64,000 bases of DNA from Sindora glabra (lineage: Eukaryota; Streptophyta; Magnoliopsida; Fabales; Fabaceae): positions 63,266,268 through 63,330,267 of the forward strand of contig CM035236.1 in the NCBI GenBank assembly GCA_020226215.1, in the 5' to 3' direction. Position 1 is the stretch's first letter. Every line of letters starts with the position of its first letter. A model generated the notes under the pieces. The model searched no databases. It was given only the letters and a program-made list of their open reading frames with translations, and was not told the origin of the DNA. A program made the translations under genes and the position numbers. This document shows, piece by piece, positions 1 to 10,532 of the stretch.

Positions 1-516
1 CATTTTCATATGTTATACAGGTTATTTGAGTTAGTAAGGAACTAAATGCTATGGAAAACTTATTTTAAATGATAATAAAAAAGATATAGCAAAAGGAGAA
101 CAAGTAGATTGAGGAGGCAACATGATCAAGAAAGGAACCTATAAGATTAGGAAAAGAGGTTTAGAGAAGATGCTCTCCAAATGAGAGAGGATTCTTTATA
201 TTTAGCAAGTTAATTATTACAACAATTTCCTTCTCTAAATATGAAATATGTTTATGCTATAAAATAATGGTGAAAAACTCAAACATATGCTATATTCAAT
301 ATTTCATACTTTCAGACAATTTACAGCTTGTAACTTGAGTATATTCGAAATTTAAGGTTGGGTAATATAGAAACCAAATCTTCTCAAAATTATATCATGG
401 TGAGAAACAAATGGGTCTTTTTAGATGTGTTTAAGTTTTTTTTGCAAGATTTTACAAATGGGCAAAGTGCTATTGAAAATTCTTATTAAATAAATTAAAA
501 ATATAAATATAAATAT
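1..516. other. AT-rich sequence, no gene seen
   Basis: No open frame, RNA gene or repeat end was recognised here. The DNA is AT-rich and gives way to the left copy of a direct repeat that flanks the palindromic element. Confidence 0.6.
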
Positions 517-640
517 AAATAATATTTTTATGTTTTAAATTTTATATATTTTGAGCACAACTCACTTATTCTTTAGAAATGCTTCAAGTTTATTGGAAGC
601 ACCCTGTCCAAGACTCTAATATCTCTTCCTTTCAAATAAA
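517..640 (+). repeat. Direct repeat A, left copy
   Basis: This stretch, containing TTCTTTAGAAATGCTTC and CTCTAATATCTC, recurs in the same orientation at about 3562-3676, just beyond the far end of the palindromic element. The copies differ by scattered substitutions and small indels. The repeat is too long for a target-site duplication, so it may be an older host repeat or a duplication made when the element formed. Confidence 0.7.
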
Positions 641-758
641 GTATAAGTGAAATTCATAGGTAAAGTAACATCAATTTTAATAATGGTTTATATAGACACT
701 GATGTTGTAAGTAATAGTGCATTTTACATGAGTAAATAATTAAATAAGTAGACCATTG

Positions 759-2234
759 TGTTAGTGTATATGCCCTAAAACTAATCATATTGGTGATTGT
801 AATTTTGAATCATGTTATTTTAATAGTAATTTCAATTATTATATTTATATATATTATCTGCATAATATATTCAATTATGATAATAACTTTAGAATAATTG
901 TATTCTTAAATGTCCCTAGTCATATATCATTGTGGATTAGGTTGTTTTGATATGTTAAGACTAGCATGTGTAAAGACTTATATGGGATATTAAGTTTACA
1001 CATGAGTACAAGTTAGAGAACTTGTATACTGGACCAACCCATATTAAGAACACTACATAGATTGTTATATGAGTGTCATGAGTGGTTCTTAGTGATCATT
1101 ATTAATATGGTCCTTTGACCTGAGATCACCAAGGTTTCCTACATGTGAGTTTCATATTTTGATACTATTCTATGTCACTAATGGTTGAGTGAATGTAAGG
1201 GTAGATATTGGATATATCACATATCATGCGGAGGGGTTTGTGTGATCAAGATGGGATTTATCCCTCCTATATAACAGGAGTAACATCTATGGGCCCCTTG
1301 ATTAAGTAAAGCTGAGAAAATGCATGGCCATGCTCAGATGAATTGACATGGGATGTCGATTACATTTGTTTCAATCAGCTTACTTAGGAATCAAGAAACC
1401 TTAAGATTGGGCTATACGGGAATAACACGGTCCATGTCTTGTGCTCAATCTAGATGTATAGGACAAAAGGACATAGGTGATGATCACGTGTAAAGGTTTA
1501 GTCAAATCACCGACTTTCTTATTGCTTGGGTAACAATGATGTGTTGCTAGACACCAATCATTGTTTATGATCATTAATATGATTAATGATCATTGCCAAC
1601 GTAATAAGAGCCTGTAGGGTCGCACACTTAGAGCCTAGTGAATTTGGAATTAATGGACTAAATTGTTTGAGCTTAATATTTGGGAATTCATGTTATAATT
1701 ATAAGGCCCAATAGTAAGCCTATAATTGTACATGGAATAAAGCCCAAATAGGTTAGGTTTTTCTATGCACCTATTTAAATAGGCTTGTTGGGTAATAATA
1801 GGATTATTATCATTATTCACGCACCCCACAAAGGCATAGAAAAAAAATCCTAGCACCTCTCCTTGACCAAAACCCCTAAAGAGGCGTAGCTAGTACTACG
1901 AGGTGAAAGGAGATCAATTCCAACTGGTGTTTGTGTGGACATTCATCGGTGATTCACGGGTTCGTGTGGATACCATAGAGGTGCAACCACATTAAACGTT
2001 GCACTGGTGATCTAATCTTCTAGTTTCTATTCTGGTTCGTGATTTGGAGAGCAGATTGGATTGGAAAATGGACAGAAGCAGATCGGATTTGCTGTGTAGC
2101 AGATAGAAGATTTTTGGCCGAAAGGTATAAACCCTAATCCCTAATCTATGGCGTTTTAAATTCGCATGGATCCTTGGTGGAAATCGTGCAAAATTTTTAT
2201 TCCACTATATATGTATGATGCGTGATTTCCAGCA
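759..2234 (+). mobile_element. Solo LTR, Ty1-copia type (1476 bp), TSD CATTG
   Basis: It starts TGTTAGTGTATATG and ends TTTCCAGCA, flanked by the perfect 5-bp duplication CATTG at 754-758 and 2235-2239. It has no internal domain, primer-binding site or gag/pol, so it is a solo LTR left by recombination between the two LTRs of a complete element. The right arm of the palindrome (around 3440-3460) preserves the empty site with a single CATTG, which proves the insertion. Text inside (CCTTTGACCTGA, TTTCCTACATG) is shared with the LTR at 22370-24065, so the two belong to related families. Assignment to copia is inferred from the TGTTxG start and that similarity. Confidence 0.92.
1771..1784 (+). 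promoter_or_regulatory. Possible TATA region of solo LTR
   Basis: CTATTTAAATAGG lies about 1.0 kb into the LTR, a reasonable place for the U3/R border of a long copia LTR. It is a weak match and is offered only as the best candidate. Confidence 0.3.
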
Positions 2235-2994
2235 CATTGAAATACAAATAATCTTTACAATTTTTAATAATATCATAAATGTAAATATTAATTAAATGTA
2301 GATAACCTTTAAACATCAGTTCTCATGTACAACTAACATCTAAAGTACTAATGTTCTTTACAATTTTCAATAATATCATAGATAAAAACATTACATGCAT
2401 TTAGACATAAGTTTAATGTACAACTAATGTTTAATATTTCACATATTCAGTGTTTGATATTACTTTATATGATGGGTATCTAAAAATCAATGTGTAAGTA
2501 ATAATAAACATTAGTTATAAGGTTTTTTTATGTCTAACCCTTCATCCTCTATTAGAAAATAAGGATTTATAATATCAGTTTATTATTCTAATTGATATAT
2601 CAAGTTACACTTATTTTTAAAAATATCACCATATTATTATATACATTAGTTTTTACTTTAATGGATATAAATGTAATTATTTTTTTGATATATTATATTC
2701 TTATTACTTAAATCATATCTATTCTAATTTTTTCAAATTATAAATGCTTATATTTTATAATTTTATAAAAATTACTCCAAATTTTCACTAAAATATTAAT
2801 AAAGATTTATCTTGTTGATATTTTATATTTTATATATTTTTAATGAGAAATTTTAATGATAGTTATTTTCATGACATAAAAAAGTCATTGATACATTTTG
2901 AATTTATGATTTTTATTTTAACTTTTATTTATCCAATCACTTAAACTAATTTTATATAATATATAATAATTATTTAATTATTACCATTATAGTA

Positions 2995-3560
2995 TTATCC
3001 TTTAATATTATCACATTTATATCCGTTAAAGTAAAAATTGATATATATAATGATATTAGGTATTTTCAAAAATAAGTGTAACTTAATATATCAATTGGAA
3101 TAATAAATTGACATTATAAACCCTTATTTTCTAATAGAGGATGAAGGGTCTAACATAAAAAACCTTACAACTAATGTTTATTATTTCTTACATGTCAATT
3201 TTTAAATACCCATCATAAAAAATAATACCAAACATTAAATATGTGAAACATTAAACATCAATTTTATATTAAACTTATGTCTAAAGGTATGTAATGTTTT
3301 TATTTATGATATTATTAAAAATTTTAAAGAACACTAGTACTTTAAATGTCGGTTGTACATGAAAATCGACGTTTAAAAGTTATCTATATTTAATTAATAT
3401 TTGTATTTATGATATTATTAAAAATTGTAAAGATTATTTGTATTTCAATAGTCTACTTATTAATGATTTACTCATTTAAAATGCACTATTACTTATAACA
3501 TCAATGTTTATATAAATCAACATTAAAATTAATGTTACTCTACCTATGAATTTCGCTTGC
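2995..3560. repeat. Right arm of the palindromic element
   Basis: Reverse complement of 638-758 joined to 2240-2690. This arm is uninterrupted and records the sequence of the left arm before the solo LTR entered. Confidence 0.8.
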
Positions 3561-3561
3561 A

Positions 3562-3676
3562 CTTTTTTTTATGTTTAGGGTAAACTTGAGCATAACTCAC
3601 TCATTCTTTAGAAATGCTTCGAGTTTATTGGAAATATCTTGTCTACAACTCTAATATCTCCTACTTTCAAATGAGG
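3562..3676 (+). repeat. Direct repeat A, right copy
   Basis: Same-strand copy of 517-640, sharing TTCTTTAGAAATGCTTC and CTCTAATATCTC, immediately outside the right arm of the palindrome. Confidence 0.7.
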
Positions 3677-5279
3677 AGAGTCATTGATGGAGTGCTTCTA
3701 ATAAATTCAAAGAATTTATAAATATGAGTGAGTTTTCTTTATATTCCACTCCTTCACTGCAAGGAATGGATGGTTAATGTCTATAGAATTTGATGGAGCA
3801 CTTCAATAAGGATTTTAATCTTTTTAACAAATGAAAATTTGCAACAAGGTTTTTAATTTCTTTAATAAGAAGAATGGATAGCTATATTATAAACTATATC
3901 GAGAATATACTCTAGTTTTTGTATAGGTCATTATTTTATAAAAAACATATAGTGTAATAATGAATTGTAAATTTTATCAAATAATTAATTGTAATGGTCT
4001 TATATAATATTTTCTAGTTAATATTGAAAATATTATTAGAAAAATATTTTGTATTTGATATTTGTTGTAAGAAAAATGTTAGGATGTAGAAAGTTAATAA
4101 TTGTTTGAGAAAAGTGGTATTTGTTATTAGAGAAACATCAGAAGGCAAATGTTTAATTAAAAAATAAAAATTAATAAATTAAATTGATTATTTATTAACA
4201 ATTGATGTAAGTTTAGAAAATTGGAGGAAAAGATGAAAAGTTGGATGAAAAATAAAAAATTAGTGTAGCACTGGCCACCTCATTTGTAATAAATGATGAG
4301 TATTTATCAAAGATAGCATTTATGAGATAAGAGATAACTAATACTTATGATATTGGTCTTTCAATGTTGGTTAAACTAATAGATTGATGTTGAAAGTGAG
4401 ATATAAATCTTTCCTAGGTCAGCTTTATTTTAATAATTAATATATATATTCAAACCTCCTATTTATATATTTCTCTTTCATTTTATCTTTTGTTTAAGTA
4501 GCATAAAAGGACAACATACCTATTCTTATAATAGATTTGGAAAAGTTTTGAATCTTATGATTATGAGTATCCCATCAAATTAAGTTATCTTCTACCTTCA
4601 AATAGATGGTCATGTGCTAAAGATATGTGGCTTGATATGATTGCCATGTTCATAACATTGGAAGCATTTCTACTTATGTAACATAGATAATGTGTATTAT
4701 TTTCATATTACACCTAATACTTTAAAGAACAAACGGCTAATATATGTAAAATTTGGTAAAGCACTTCAACACATGATAAGTTGCAATTAGAATTTTAATT
4801 TAAGGGTTACATAATGATTGTGCTATATACTAAAGTGATTTTAGTTTGTAGTTTTTATTAAATGTTAGGATGTAGAAAGTTGATAATGTTATTTGAGAAA
4901 ATGATAACCATTATTAGATGAATGTTAGGATTAATTTAAAAGTGTATTTAAAAAAATAAAAGGAAACCATATCAATTTTTGGTCGAATTAACGTCTAAAA
5001 GTATTCTAAGAAATAAAGATATGCAAAGTTAAATTAGAAAATTGTTATACATTTAACTTGTAATAAGCATTAAGAATTTACTAATAGAGTATATCAAAAA
5101 CCACTAAAGCTTACAACATTTTAAGGTATATCAATAATTAAGTTATATGAAATAAAACATGTAATAAGCTAGTTTTCTAGTTAATGACCAACATCTATAG
5201 TCTATAGTCTTGCATTTTGCCTATAAATTTTATTTGCACTCTTCATTTGAAACACGCCTTATAATGGGAAAATTGGTAT
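3677..5279. other. AT-rich sequence with short dispersed repeats, no gene
   Basis: No reading frame of interest. TTAGGATGTAGAAAGTT occurs at about 4079 and again at about 4865 with similar following sequence, so part of the stretch is an old duplication. Text near 5220 (CTATAAATTTTATTTGCACT) loosely resembles the outer end of the palindrome arm, suggesting a further decayed copy. Confidence 0.45.
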
Positions 5280-5706
5280 ATCTATTCTTGCACTAAAAGA
5301 CTTAAGTTTATTATAAAATGAATATATTACTTTTTTCACTATAATTTATCATCACTTTGTAATCATTTTTACCCTCCAAAACCATTTGTATTATTTGTTG
5401 TAAATTATAAAATTTGGGTTCCATCTCAAGAAGTACTATGAGAAAATACAAAGATGTACTAACTAGTGATAAGTTGTAGTGAAAAAAAGTAATATGATTA
5501 TTCTTGCATTAGAAGGTTTGACCATTTTAATTCATTGTAAAACTAATTATATTATTTCTTTTTATTATTATTTTGTAACTATCTACAATACCCTCAAAAC
5601 TTGCCTCTATTATTTATTGTAAATTATAGCATATAGATTTCATCTAAGGAATGATGCAGAAAAAATGTAAAGGTATGCAAACTGATGAATAATTATAGTA
5701 AAAAAT
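5280..5706 (+). repeat. Diverged tandem duplication, about 210-225 bp units
   Basis: The unit from about 5280 to 5500 is repeated from about 5501 to 5706. Shared landmarks in order are ATTCTTGCA, TATTGTAAATTATA-type text, a CATCT block and a GTGAAAAA/AGTAAAAAA end. Agreement is moderate, so the duplication is old. Confidence 0.55.
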
Positions 5707-6024
5707 GTTAACTTTAGCCCTATTAGGGTAGTTTTGATGATAACAAAATATTTTGATAACTTTTAGATTTGGCATGTGATCAACTAGAATCCAAATGCAA
5801 AAAGTGAAGATTGAGGAAGTTTAAAGATTAGAGGATATAATTAGTTTAGTTAGGATTGCAGTTATGATCATAGGATAAAATTGTAAAAGAGGAATTAATC
5901 AATAAAGAATTTAGGTTTTTCATGAAAACACTAAAATTAATCTTATATCAAATGGCTTTAAAAATGAGGTTAGACTATTTTTTAAGAAAAGAGATCATAT
6001 TTCAAATAACTTTCTTTGAAAATA

Positions 6025-6545
6025 TAAAAATCAGGGCATGAATCAATTAACTAATTAATTTTAAGCATCCAGAAAGTAAATTGGAATTCCTGAATTGATT
6101 AACCAATCAATTTCAAGCATCTAGAGAGCAAATTAGAATATATAAATTAATTGACCAATTGATTCTAAGCATCTAAAGAGTATACTAGATATCCTAAATT
6201 AATTGACCAATCAATTCTAGAAGTCTAAAGAGGAAACAGGAAAAATGAATCAATTTACTAATCGATTCAGTGTTACAAATTTTCAAAAATTAAGTTTTAT
6301 GAATTAATTGATGCACTTACTCATTACCTTATGTTTTTATTCGAAACAAAGTTTTTCAAAAGTCAGAATCAATTCATTAATTGATTCTGAACATCCATAG
6401 TTGAACTGAGATTTGGTGAATTGATTCACCATGTATTGAATTCAAATTGTATAGCTAGGTGAATTGATTGACCAATCAATTCAATGTAGCTTCTTCAAAA
6501 ATTCACAAGCAGCTTGAATCGATTGACTAATCGATTCACAAGAGT
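6025..6545. repeat. Degenerate tandem repeats with palindromic cores inside LTR
   Basis: A unit of about 57-62 bp recurs from 6025 to 6225, and shorter relatives continue to about 6545. Each carries an inverted-repeat core such as TTGATTAACCAATCAA or CGATTGACTAATCGATT. They lie upstream of the TATA box, in U3, where such repeats can act as enhancers. That role is inferred only. Confidence 0.6.
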
Positions 6546-6618
6546 GCTTTCAACCTAAGTTAGGGCAACCTCTAATGACTATATTTTTTCTATAATAGAC
6601 CTTCAACCTCTCCAACCT

Positions 6619-6630
6619 CTATATAAAGGC
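6619..6630 (+). promoter_or_regulatory. TATA box of the LTR promoter
   Basis: CTATATAAAGGC is a strong plant TATA match at about two thirds of the LTR, followed by an A/C-rich start region. It supports a plus-strand orientation for this LTR. Confidence 0.55.
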
Positions 6631-7268
6631 TTTATTTCAATTTGAAAATATAAAAGAGTGCTTTCACTGTTACATAGACACAAGAAACTTCTTTTTCTCT
6701 AATCTAAAACCTGAAAATCCTTTAAAATCATTAGATTGAAATTCCTCTCTTAGTGTTTCACTGTGTAATCCAACTCTCAAAGTTTATGAGCTACATTCTT
6801 GTATTCAAATCATACATTTGTTATATATTAGGGTAAGGTATCCTTAGGAATATTAAGAGCACTAAATCTCTTAATAACCAAAAGCTTTAAAAAAGGATTC
6901 TTAAATGGATTTTAGAAGAAAAGCAAAGACTTGTATTGAGGCTTCTTCAAGTGCCCTTAAACTTGAAGAGATAATGGATTAGAGTTCAAATCCAAGTCAG
7001 AGAAGCTTAGTAATGGATGTACACCTTGGAGTGCTAGATCTTCAAAGTTGGAATCACTATAAATAGTAGTGTTTAAATCTCTTTTTCTTTATCTCTCTAT
7101 TCATTTATATTGTGCTCTATTTCTTTTTTTTTTTTAAATTTACTTGCTACTATGCTAAGTTTCCACCTACTTGTTCATTAATTTCATTCTTGAGTCATTT
7201 GTTTATTCACATTGTCATTATTATGCAAAAAGTTTTTAAACCCAATTCACCCCTTTTTGAGTAAAACA

Positions 7269-7778
7269 ATAAATAATAAAAAGAAGTTATGAAAAATTAT
7301 AATAAAAATTAATGAGAATATACTTCAAAACACTATTTTTAAGATAAAAAAATTAAATCCACATTTAAATTAAATGTACGTTTTTCACATTCTCTTATAT
7401 AGAGGACTAAAAATAGAAGTAACATTGTTAGTTTTTAAATGAGACTACTAATTTCAAAATCAATCATGGGATCCACTAGTACAATATTATATCTATGTAC
7501 ACTTCAATGCCATTCTACGCATACACATGTAGGATGAAAGTTCTTATTCACAAGGTCAAAAGGCAAAGACTATAATGCCCTAGCAAAAAGTTAGGGCATT
7601 GAACCCTGCTTATGTGGCACTCTTCTAGCCATTAAATTGCAACCAATTTTATTGTTCACTAATTAGCAAAAGGACAATCGTAGTCTAATTTCAATTTCCA
7701 TGTATTGCAATTTCATCCATTAACCATCAAGTTAACAAAATTACAATTTGATCCTTTAGTAGTTTTCAAGGTGTCTAA
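7269..7778. other. No recognised feature between two LTRs
   Basis: AT-rich DNA without a convincing frame. With the downstream LTR removed, this sequence joins directly to 10190 onward. Confidence 0.5.
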
Positions 7779-8299
7779 TGTAACTCCCTTATTTATCAAC
7801 ACCTTAATCCTCATTAAATAGGTAATTAACGCATACTAATTTGCTTTCTACTCTAAGCTAGCTCACAATACCTCAAATATCTGGATCTCATACAATATAG
7901 GCAAGGGTCATGTAATTATACAAAAAGTTCAATTTACAAAAAAAAAAATATACATCCATCATTTACAATATCACCAACCACATAAATATTTTAATACAAT
8001 TTCAAAACATCATTCTCCTCTATCGTGAGAGCCTTTGGAAGCATCACCTGGAATGGTTAGTAACAAGACGAAAACATAAGAAACAAAGTTTCCCAGTAGC
8101 TAGCTATTACCATAAATATATCAAGCCATTCCAGATCCTTAAGCAAATAAAACATACGTTTCAAAATCAATTAATCATTTATCATCTCATTCCATACCAT
8201 TGTAAGAAATGTGCATCACACATAGCAATCAACAAGCCCATTCAAGGACTCATATAATTATCTAGATGGCCATCACAGATAATCGTACCTAGGCCTCAT

Positions 8300-8480
8300 A
8301 CAGCAATTCACTGTCTTTCCGGGGAAAACTCGGGCCATAGGCCTTACACACACAGTATCACACTGTCTTCCCGAGGTATCTGGCCATAGGTACCGCACAC
8401 AGCAATTTCATTACCATCCCGGGGAAAACTCGGGCCATAGGCCTTACACACACAGTATCACACTGTCTTCCCGGGGTGTG
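8300..8480. repeat. Tandem repeat, 100-bp period, inside LTR
   Basis: The block CCGGGGAAAACTCGGGCCAT occurs at 8319 and at 8419, and ATAGGCCTTACACACACAG follows both. Related partial units lie between. The block is much richer in G+C than its surroundings. Confidence 0.8.
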
Positions 8481-8920
8481 CACACAGCTATTTCATACAC
8501 ATTCCATATAATGACAAAATATACCGAAAATCATGTAAACAGAAAACAGAGCTTAAGGATAAAGCTAGCTACCCTTTATTAAGCTTCCAATAGTGATGTT
8601 TCTTTTGCCCTTACTTAAAACTTCTTTACAATTTCCCCTTGCCTTTCTAACTTGTCACTTTTTAGTCTACATAAATACACATCATACTTCTTATTAGAAC
8701 ATCATCATTTTCCTTACACCTCATGTATTCTTCACTTCCTCCACATTGATAAATGCATAAATGCACTTAAATTCTATGTGCAAAAAGATTAAAAAGGATA
8801 CTTAGATGCTCTATACTTTGATTTCAGGCTTTGGAATGACACATATGAGCATTAGAAAAGGATCCAAAGGCAAAACCATGCAAAACCTGAGGAATCAAAG
8901 CCAAAATGTTCACTTGACAA

Positions 8921-9045
8921 AGAACACGGGGGTGAACATGGGCCGTGTTCTACCCCATGTACATTACTGATCTGCCTTCGTAGAAGAACACGGGGTACAA
9001 CATGGGCCATGTTCTACCCCGTGTACATTACTGATCTTCCAAAAA
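8921..9045. repeat. Two 64-bp tandem units inside LTR
   Basis: Units starting AGAACACGGGG at 8921 and 8985 each run through ACATGGGCC, GTGTTCTACCCC and GTACATTACTGATCT. Each unit contains an internal inverted repeat (GAACACGGG versus its complement near TTCTACCCCGTG), so each could fold into a hairpin. Confidence 0.8.
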
Positions 9046-10184
9046 CACAATTTACATGGCTAAACCTCCTTCTCCCCTTGGCTTCTCAAAAGGAAAGTTT
9101 CATACACACTTTCATAACTCAAAACTTCATCTTCCATAGGCTTCATAACTCATAAGAATCATCCTAATTTTATCAATTTAACTAAATTCCAAACAAATCA
9201 TGCTAAATCCACACGTGCACCATTATGCCTCTAAAATCTTAGACTGTGTACATCATGGTTTCTTGCTATTTTTACACCAAACCAAAGCCATAGATCAACA
9301 TAACAACATCTAAAACACCATTAAACATGTTCAAATCATCCAAAACTCTATGGTCAACCACCTTTGACCATACCAACATCAAGATTTCAAGAAACTAAGA
9401 AGAGTACATTAAAGAGCTTTTACAGGAGAACAATTTTACCTCTTGCTGCAACTTGAAAATCCTCACTTAGAGCTCACCAAACTTGATCAAACTTGAGCTT
9501 TTCTTCAATCTAAACACACCAATAGATAGAGCTTGATGAGAAGAGTAACTTTTCCTTCTACACCTAAGCCTAAATCTCACTATTTTTGGGTGAAAAAGCT
9601 AAGAGAAACTTTCTCTCTCTTCCTTCTCTCTCCTGCACGTTTTAAGCTTCTTTCATGGAGTCTTCCACGGCTACAAGGTGGAAAGGATAAGAAGAAAGAG
9701 CCTTCATGAAGCTTCAAGGGTATTCTTGCCATTTCTTCAAATAAGGACACTTGTCCATTTTCTTCTAACAAGGACACTTGTCATGTGTCTATTGGCCACA
9801 CTAAATAAAATCACATATTGCACCCCAAAATCTTGGTTATTCATATTAGATCCTAATTTCTTAGTTATTTCACTTTAACCACACCCGATTCTGCACTTTT
9901 ACAATTTAGTCCATAGGATTTCTGTCTGTTTAAAATTCCTTACACTGTCCGACTTAGACAACTTCCCTTTTTAGGGTTTCCTAACCTCCTCTGATCATTT
10001 ATACTGTTTAGGAAAATTAAATCTTTTTCTGCTATCCTTTTTCCTTCAGAATTTCGTTTACCTTTACACTTAATTCCTTTCAACTTAATATTCACCCACC
10101 AAACTAATTCAAACGTGCTCTTCGTTTCTACAGCCTCAGAATTAAAAGATTCAAATGATAGAATTAAAAATTCAGGACATTACA

Positions 10185-10532
10185 TCTAAGGTTTACAATT
10201 AGGAAAAATAGATGTAGATGGAGCACCTGCACATCGGAAGAGGAAGATAATAACAATAGCCATTTGTGAATAATCCAAAAGGTAGAATTGTTGATATAGA
10301 AGAATGTGAACTCTCTCTTCGTTGCCATCATTAATGTTGGTAACTCATATTCTATCTCTACACTATATACTTAATTTGAGGTGGTGGACCTCATTCATCA
10401 TTTTTTTAATCCATAATGCTTGTTCTAGTATATTAGCTTCAACTTTTGATTCATTATTGTATGGACTTTCCTTTTAATTTGTAAAGCTTTTTGCAATTTT
10501 GTGGAAGTTTCATTGTTTTCTTTGTTTCTATA
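10185..10532. other. No recognised feature
   Basis: The duplicated TCTAA is followed by about 350 bp of unassigned DNA before the next LTR-like start. No gene is supported. Confidence 0.5.

Larger units (their letters stand above)
638..3560. mobile_element. Large palindromic (foldback) element interrupted by a solo LTR
   Basis: Once the LTR at 759-2234 is removed, the left arm (638-758 plus 2240-2690) is the reverse complement of the right arm (2995-3560), with roughly 565 bp per arm and about 85% agreement by eye. The spacer at 2690-2995 is AT-rich. The join across the LTR site is seamless: 741-758 followed by 2240 onward matches the reverse complement of about 3430-3460. No coding capacity is visible, so movement would have needed a transposase supplied elsewhere. 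It looks like a foldback or non-autonomous terminal-inverted-repeat element. The superfamily is not assigned because no clear target-site duplication was found outside the arms. Confidence 0.8.
5707..7268 (+). mobile_element. Probable solo LTR, copia-like (about 1.56 kb)
   Basis: It opens TGTTAACTTTAGCCC, continues with a GTTTTGATGATAACAAA block common near the start of plant copia LTRs, and closes with AACCCAATTCACCCC followed by AAAACA. There is a good TATA box near 6619 followed by a transcribed-leader-like stretch. Neither a primer-binding site nor gag/pol follows, so it appears to be a solo LTR. The flanks are A-rich (AAAAA at 5702-5706, ATAAA at 7269-7273) and match only imperfectly, so the exact ends are uncertain by a few bases. 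Confidence 0.6.
7779..10184 (-). mobile_element. Solo LTR, Ty3-gypsy (Tekay/Del-like), 2406 bp, TSD TCTAA
   Basis: On the plus strand it begins TGTAACTCCC and ends GGACATTACA, flanked by the perfect 5-bp duplication TCTAA (7774-7778 and 10185-10189). Read on the minus strand it starts TGTAATGTCC, the usual opening of long chromoviral (Tekay/Del) LTRs. A purine-rich leader then leads to a splice-donor-like AGAGGTAAAA near 9440, so the minus strand is the likely sense strand. No internal region is attached, so it is a solo LTR. The family name is inferred from the ends and length; the boundaries are secure. Confidence 0.88.

Noticed and set aside
8300..8480. Regular repeats considered as a CRISPR-like array
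   Set aside because: Only two full 100-bp units, in a plant LTR, without unique spacers.
9580..9878. Overlapping open frames on both strands (65 and 66 codons)
   Set aside because: They lie inside the solo LTR at 7779-10184, in its purine/pyrimidine-rich leader. No domain or codon bias.
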